Source: Clostridia bacterium (GTDB taxonomy: Bacteria > Bacillota > Clostridia > Christensenellales > Aristaeellaceae). From it: a stretch of 64,000 nt of DNA. Positions within the stretch are counted from its first letter, which is position 1. Each line of letters starts with the position of its first letter. The notes under the pieces are model-generated. The model was not told where the DNA came from, made no database searches, and saw only the letters and a program-made list of their open reading frames with translations. The stretch is from contig JAFUFB010000030.1 of assembly GCA_017470145.1 (NCBI GenBank), positions 186,001 through 250,000 of the forward strand, written 5' to 3'. Position numbers and translations under genes: made by a program. Shown piece after piece: positions 61,101 to 64,000 of this stretch.

Positions 61101-61797
61101 CCGCCGCGGCAGGGCCCTCCTCCGGCGTCAGCAGGGCTTCACAGGCCGGGGTGATTCGAGCTTCCTCCAATCGATCCTGGCTGCGCTGGCTGATGCAGTC
61201 AAAGGAGCGCAGGGAGTCCACCTCGTCATCGAAAAACTCGATGCGGATGCCCTCCTTGCCGGCAGGGGGATACAGATCCAGAATGGCGCCCCGCAGGGCA
61301 AACTGGCCCTTGCCCTCCACCATGTTCACCCGCTCGTATCCCATCCGCGTCAGGCGGGACACCAGGCTGCTGAGGCTCATCCGATCCCCGGGGCGCAGGG
61401 TGAAGCAGGCCTGCCGGAAGGGCTCCGGCCGGCCCATGCGCTGCATGAGCGCCTCGCCGCTGGTGACCAGCAAGCGGGCCCCCTGGGTCATGGCGGAGAG
61501 GGCTTCCAGCCGCCGCCAGCTGCTTTCCAGGCTGCCAGCGGCTCGGGTCAGGTCGATTTCGCCCCCGGGGAGGCAGGGGCAATCCAGCCCCGTCCACTGG
61601 CGGGCGTCATCCGCCAGGCGGCTGGCCTTCAGGTCGTGCTCCGCCACCAAGAATACTTTTTTTCCCTCCCCGGCCAGCCGGGCGGCCACCGCCGCCGCCA
61701 AAGCCTGGGTGACGCCGGAAAGGGCCAGGGGCTGGCCGGCGGAAGCGCCGCCGATCTTCTCCCACGCCGGGATCGGAATCAAATCTAATAATTTCAA
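58189..61797 (-). CDS. mfd: transcription-repair coupling factor
   Basis: 1202 residues, full length, from TTG 61797. N-terminal UvrB-like part (to ~330), RNA polymerase-interacting CarD-like domain (about 505-600, LKVGDFVVHEDHGVGIYKGI), RecG-like translocase with Walker A GDVGYGKTE and motif II DEEQR, and the C-terminal TRCF domain. It frees stalled RNA polymerase and calls in UvrA. Followed by comF; pth lies 43 nt upstream. Confidence 0.97.
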   Translation of the reverse strand: MKLLDLIPIPAWEKIGGASAGQPLALSGVTQALAAAVAARLAGEGKKVFLVAEHDLKASRLADDARQWTGLDCPCLPGGEIDLTRAAGSLESSWRRLEALSAMTQGARLLVTSGEALMQRMGRPEPFRQACFTLRPGDRMSLSSLVSRLTRMGYERVNMVEGKGQFALRGAILDLYPPAGKEGIRIEFFDDEVDSLRSFDCISQRSQDRLEEARITPACEALLTPEEGPAAAERMRNALREAGVAPKEAPRLLADLPPLPEDDEDEEYFDTQIAPKAREAAYQSRESNEMERRRARLRADADLVESGVPFRRMRSWISVLTEDTADLLDWMQPDVVLLWEPDRIRSRTEERLAGFGEDLQSAIARGEAVQPQEELLQDWETLRRKMETLPLLVLTEMLQGLGGVRPVDSVDLGAGGLVGYQGQIRLLKNDLAAWREKGYRMLLLSGGEARGRRLAENLAELEEKASFLENPEAPLPKEGAVILPLTLSRGFLMPGGNLALVSDADIWGEGYRKSKSKKRTGERISTFTELKVGDFVVHEDHGVGIYKGITRLQSEGTWRDYLLIQYNGNDKLYVPVEQLERVQRYIGNPSQPPKLNSLGGGEWAKQKGKVKEGLKHLAFDLKKLYAERSQRTGYAFSKATPWQREFEDEFPWELTPDQRESVREIEADMESDRSMDRLLCGDVGYGKTEVSLRAAFKAVVDGKQVALLAPTTILVQQHYNTILKRFRNTGARVDFLSRFRTAKEQKQVLADLAEGKIDILVGTHRLLAKDVKFKDLGLLIVDEEQRFGVAHKEAIKNLKRQVDVLTLSATPIPRTLHMSMTGIRDMSVLETPPEERMPVQTMVMEYSDAVIRDAILRELGRGGQVYFLYNRVRSIESFYARLRALVPEARIGVAHGQMKEHALEDVMMDFYAGSYDVLLCTTIIESGLDVPSANTLIVYDAERFGLSQLYQLRGRVGRSNRQAYAYFTVRMDKILSETAQQRLEAIREFTEFGAGFRIAMRDLEIRGAGNILGPEQHGHLATVGYDMYCKLIEETLAEVNEGAPRRDLETRVDLRVDAFLPGDYIADEKQRMEIYKRIASILTDQDRAEVTDELIDRYGDVPAVVETLLDVSQLRAMSNRLGVSQVSRGKGGAVFRLDEKYIPDPAKLMQAMVRVSPDLNFARDSRPAMVYRTQLSSDRELMKTLLKLVRRLTAEIEKEPAA

Positions 61798-61840
61798 TGT
61801 ATTTTTCCCTACAATTACGCGTATTTATCTTTATACCAGC

Positions 61841-62416
61841 TTACTTCTGATTGCCCAGCTGCATGGCATGATCAATGCCATGGGCCACCCAATCGACGGC
61901 GGCCTCCGCCGCCTTCTGGAAGGCGGCTTCCATCACGGGGCGATCCTCCACCCCCGGCCGGCCCAGCACCCAGTCCGCCAAGTCCTGCCCGGCGGGGCGA
62001 TCCCCCACGCCGACCCGGATCCGGGGGAAATCCTGTACCCCCAGATGCTCCACGATGCTGCGCATGCCATTATGGGTACCCGGGCCGCCGCCCCGCCGCA
62101 CCCGAACCCGCCCCGGGGGCAGGTCGATATCGTCATAGATCACCAGCAGGTGATCCGGCGTGCAGTGATACCAGCGCATCAGCTTCGCCACGCACTCTCC
62201 GCTGGCGTTCATGAAGGTCTGGGGGGCGCAAAGGACCACCTTCCGGTCCTCCTGGGGGATTTCAGTCAAAAGGCCCTGGAGCATCTTTCGCCCCAGGGTA
62301 ACCTGATAATGCTTTTCCAGCAGGGCCATGGTATCGAACCCTGCGTTATGGCGGGTGTGAGCATATTCCTCTCCGGGGTTGCCCAATCCAACTATGAGGT
62401 ATACTTCTTTACTCAT
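61841..62416 (-). CDS. pth: peptidyl-tRNA hydrolase
   Basis: 191 residues. GLGNPGEEYAHTRHNAGFD carries the catalytic histidine; PQTFMNASGECV and DDIDLPPGRVRVRRGGGPGTHN (in part) carry the remaining site. It frees tRNA from peptides dropped by the ribosome. pth-mfd is a common clostridial pair. Confidence 0.96.
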   Translation of the reverse strand: MSKEVYLIVGLGNPGEEYAHTRHNAGFDTMALLEKHYQVTLGRKMLQGLLTEIPQEDRKVVLCAPQTFMNASGECVAKLMRWYHCTPDHLLVIYDDIDLPPGRVRVRRGGGPGTHNGMRSIVEHLGVQDFPRIRVGVGDRPAGQDLADWVLGRPGVEDRPVMEAAFQKAAEAAVDWVAHGIDHAMQLGNQK

Positions 62417-62447
62417 TTTTAACTTTTCTTTTTTGTCATTTTTTCCT

Positions 62448-62506
62448 GTCCCCCTCCTGGGGACGCTTTTATGAGATTTTCAACTCCCCCTCCGGGGGAG
62501 TTGACT
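62448..62506. repeat. two GC hairpins between the Lgt-like gene and pth
   Basis: CAACTCCCCC with GGGGGAGTTG around GGA (about 62481-62503) and GTCCCC with GGGGAC (about 62449-62466). Confidence 0.6.
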
Positions 62507-62516
62507 CATTAGGGTT

Positions 62517-63485
62517 TTAGTTTTTCATCGCCAGGTTCCAGGAAGTAACGCCCATGCCTATGCAGCAAATTGTTTCCAGCAGGTAGGCCATGCCCACGCT
62601 GAGGGTGGGGCTCTTGTCCACGGCAAATTCCAGAATCACGATGATGGGCACCATCAGGAGGAAGATCACCCCGTTCCCGATCAGCTTTTTCTGGGACATG
62701 CGCTGCCCCTCCGGCCTTTTCATCCACCGCAGGATCCCGAAGACCACCAGCCCCAGCAGCACCACAGCCGCCGTCACCTGGCTAACCCGCACGAACAGCC
62801 ACCTTAGGAAATTATCCCGCCGCAGGGCCTCCAGAATGATCTGGGCGCTGCTGTACAGCACCAGGAACATCCGGGCCCGATACCCTTGAGCCAGCCTGCG
62901 TCCATAAGTAATCAAAAGGACGAAGATAATCAGCCCCACCAGGCCTTCCAGCATGAACAGGGCGTAGTTCCATTCTTCCCATTCATTGACCACCGAAAGG
63001 GGGAAGAACTGCAGGGCTTCCACGTCCACCTCCGGGCCGATGCCCTCCCCGATGGAGAATTCTCCAAAGCGGGAAAGAGCAATTCCCAGGGCTCCTGCCG
63101 GGGCCAGGGCATCCAGCAGATCAGCCGTCTTCACCCGGGTCAGCTTTCCCGCCAGCAGCGCCCCCAGGGCCACGCCGCCCACCGCGCCCCAGAAGGCCGC
63201 GCCAGTGGCCGCGCCCCAGATTCGCAGCTCCTCATCCTCAATGTAAAAGAAGTTTTGCAGCCCAATATCCAGGAACAGCTCCCACCGGGCCGCCACATAG
63301 AACAGCCGCGCCCCCAGGAGCCCCAACACAGCGCTCAGCACCACTGTGGCCAGGCGGGCGCTGGTTTTCAGCCTCCGCCCCTGCCACAGAAAGACGCCCA
63401 GGGCCGCCAGACAGGCAACCCACACGGCCACCGCGTAGGGCGTCATGGGCCGCCCCAGGATATTCCACATCACCGTTTCTTCCAA
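62517..63485 (-). CDS. Lgt-like integral membrane protein
   Basis: 322 residues from TTG 63485, with AAAGGAG 10 nt upstream. Seven or more membrane helices in the prolipoprotein diacylglyceryl transferase pattern: GARLFYVAARWE, FWGAVGG (usually HGG-IGG), SRFGEFSIGE (usually R-GN-NGE). The conserved histidine and both asparagines of those motifs are replaced, so normal Lgt activity is doubtful. It may be a diverged paralogue; a standard lgt would then lie elsewhere. Confidence 0.75.
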   Translation of the reverse strand: MEETVMWNILGRPMTPYAVAVWVACLAALGVFLWQGRRLKTSARLATVVLSAVLGLLGARLFYVAARWELFLDIGLQNFFYIEDEELRIWGAATGAAFWGAVGGVALGALLAGKLTRVKTADLLDALAPAGALGIALSRFGEFSIGEGIGPEVDVEALQFFPLSVVNEWEEWNYALFMLEGLVGLIIFVLLITYGRRLAQGYRARMFLVLYSSAQIILEALRRDNFLRWLFVRVSQVTAAVVLLGLVVFGILRWMKRPEGQRMSQKKLIGNGVIFLLMVPIIVILEFAVDKSPTLSVGMAYLLETICCIGMGVTSWNLAMKN

Positions 63486-63524
63486 AGCTTTGTTACTCCT
63501 TTCCCGCGCCCACAGGGGCCGCCA

Positions 63525-64000
63525 TCAATCCGGCAGCCAGGCATCGGCGAAATAGATCAGATCCCGCAGCTGCCGCTTCTTGCCGCTCTTGGGGCAATTC
63601 ACCTTGGCCCAGGTTTCCGTTCCTTTCCGGAACACCAGGGTAGAGGAGGCGCCGCCGTCCAGATTATAAGCGGTTTCGATATCCGGGAAGGAAGCCAGCA
63701 ATTCCACGAACTGGTCCAGCTTCAGCCCAGTGCTGCCCGGATCCTCCGGCCCCTCGCTGGTGATCAGCAGATATTCCAGGGGCCCGGTTTGGCAAATGGC
63801 CATCCGCTGCGCCGGGCGGTTGGAGGACATCTGGCGGCTGTCATAGCCATAGCGAGGTTCCCCCTCCACCACCAGGGCAGGGCCAAAGGCGAAGGCGTTC
63901 ACTGCGCTGTCGCCCATGTCCAGAATCTTACTATAAATCTCTCCCCAGCTTTCCGCCTCCAGCACCACCAGATTTCCCTGATCGTCAATCACCAGGGTAT
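63525..64000 (-). CDS. NAGPA-domain (phosphodiester glycosidase) protein, 5' end outside window
   Basis: At least 158 residues, open to the right window edge. The C-terminal NAGPA part is clear: VNAFAFGPALVVEG, RMAICQTGPLEYLLITSEG, TGLKLDQFVELL and AYNLDGGASSTLVF. Such domains split phosphodiester-linked sugars, usually on cell-surface glycans. The N-terminus, signal and start are not in the window. Confidence 0.82.
   Translation of the reverse strand, partial: TLVIDDQGNLVVLEAESWGEIYSKILDMGDSAVNAFAFGPALVVEGEPRYGYDSRQMSSNRPAQRMAICQTGPLEYLLITSEGPEDPGSTGLKLDQFVELLASFPDIETAYNLDGGASSTLVFRKGTETWAKVNCPKSGKKRQLRDLIYFADAWLPD

Overview
The window reads as a chromosomal segment of a fairly GC-rich (about 60% by eye) low-GC-lineage Gram-positive relative, most likely an anaerobic gut or rumen clostridium of the Christensenellales/Oscillospirales type. 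The support is a Bacillus-type PurR, SepF and DivIVA, a CDP-alcohol transferase PgsA, an Opp system without outer-membrane genes, many radical SAM and glycan-use genes, and clean TTGACA/TATAAT promoters. The lineage is inference; no rRNA gene is present.

Region 1-4227 is an accessory island. It holds two diverged Abi_2 (AbiD/AbiF-type, HEPN RX4H) genes on the minus strand, a C-terminal scrap of a third, a fragment of an HK97-type phage capsid gene, a small unknown gene and an HD-domain hydrolase. Each intact Abi gene is preceded by the same cassette: a 29-bp box, a near-consensus promoter with a 17-bp spacer, a ~68-nt putative structured RNA ending in a terminator hairpin, then exactly 22 nt to the start codon. 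This looks like an RNA-controlled toxin/defence module present twice.

Region 4228-31878 is core metabolism and DNA upkeep, mostly on the minus strand: a trans-sulfuration enzyme, an M28 peptidase, a glutathionyl-hydroquinone reductase-like protein, a complete oppABCDF operon, a GNAT protein, pgsA, an AraC regulator, queA-ruvB-ruvA, an rph-rdgB fusion, ruvC (opposite strand), ftsH, a DtxR-family repressor, a large anchored beta-propeller protein with glpK, a PflX-like radical SAM protein, a degenerate E2-type acyltransferase and divIVA.

Region 31942-39376 carries sepF, a HlyD-like adaptor, purR, an HPr/Crh-like protein, a PT-rich peptidoglycan-binding protein and recD2. Region 39535-54043 is glycan- and surface-related: GH28, an internally deleted ribosome-protection-type GTPase remnant, a type B carboxylesterase, an LplB/YtcP-type sugar ABC importer with its binding protein, a radical SAM/SPASM-like protein under a dyad operator, an ABC exporter, an MBL-fold hydrolase and a GH20-like hexosaminidase. 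Region 53108-64000 holds rluD-type pseudouridine synthase, lspA, rmlD, lysC, comF, mfd, pth, an Lgt-like membrane protein and a truncated NAGPA-domain protein.

Intergenic DNA is rich in palindromes. Most striking is a two-hairpin element (here 'element B') at four different gene ends. Its first hairpin has 11-15 bp arms specific to each gene that include that gene's stop codon, around a fixed CCGCC-NNN-GGCGG core. Its second hairpin has arms that change in a compensatory way between copies while short unpaired motifs stay fixed. A second family (GCTCCCCCGCGGAGCGGG-like) is scattered through the window, and forms a 75-bp tandem array that reaches the lysC promoter.
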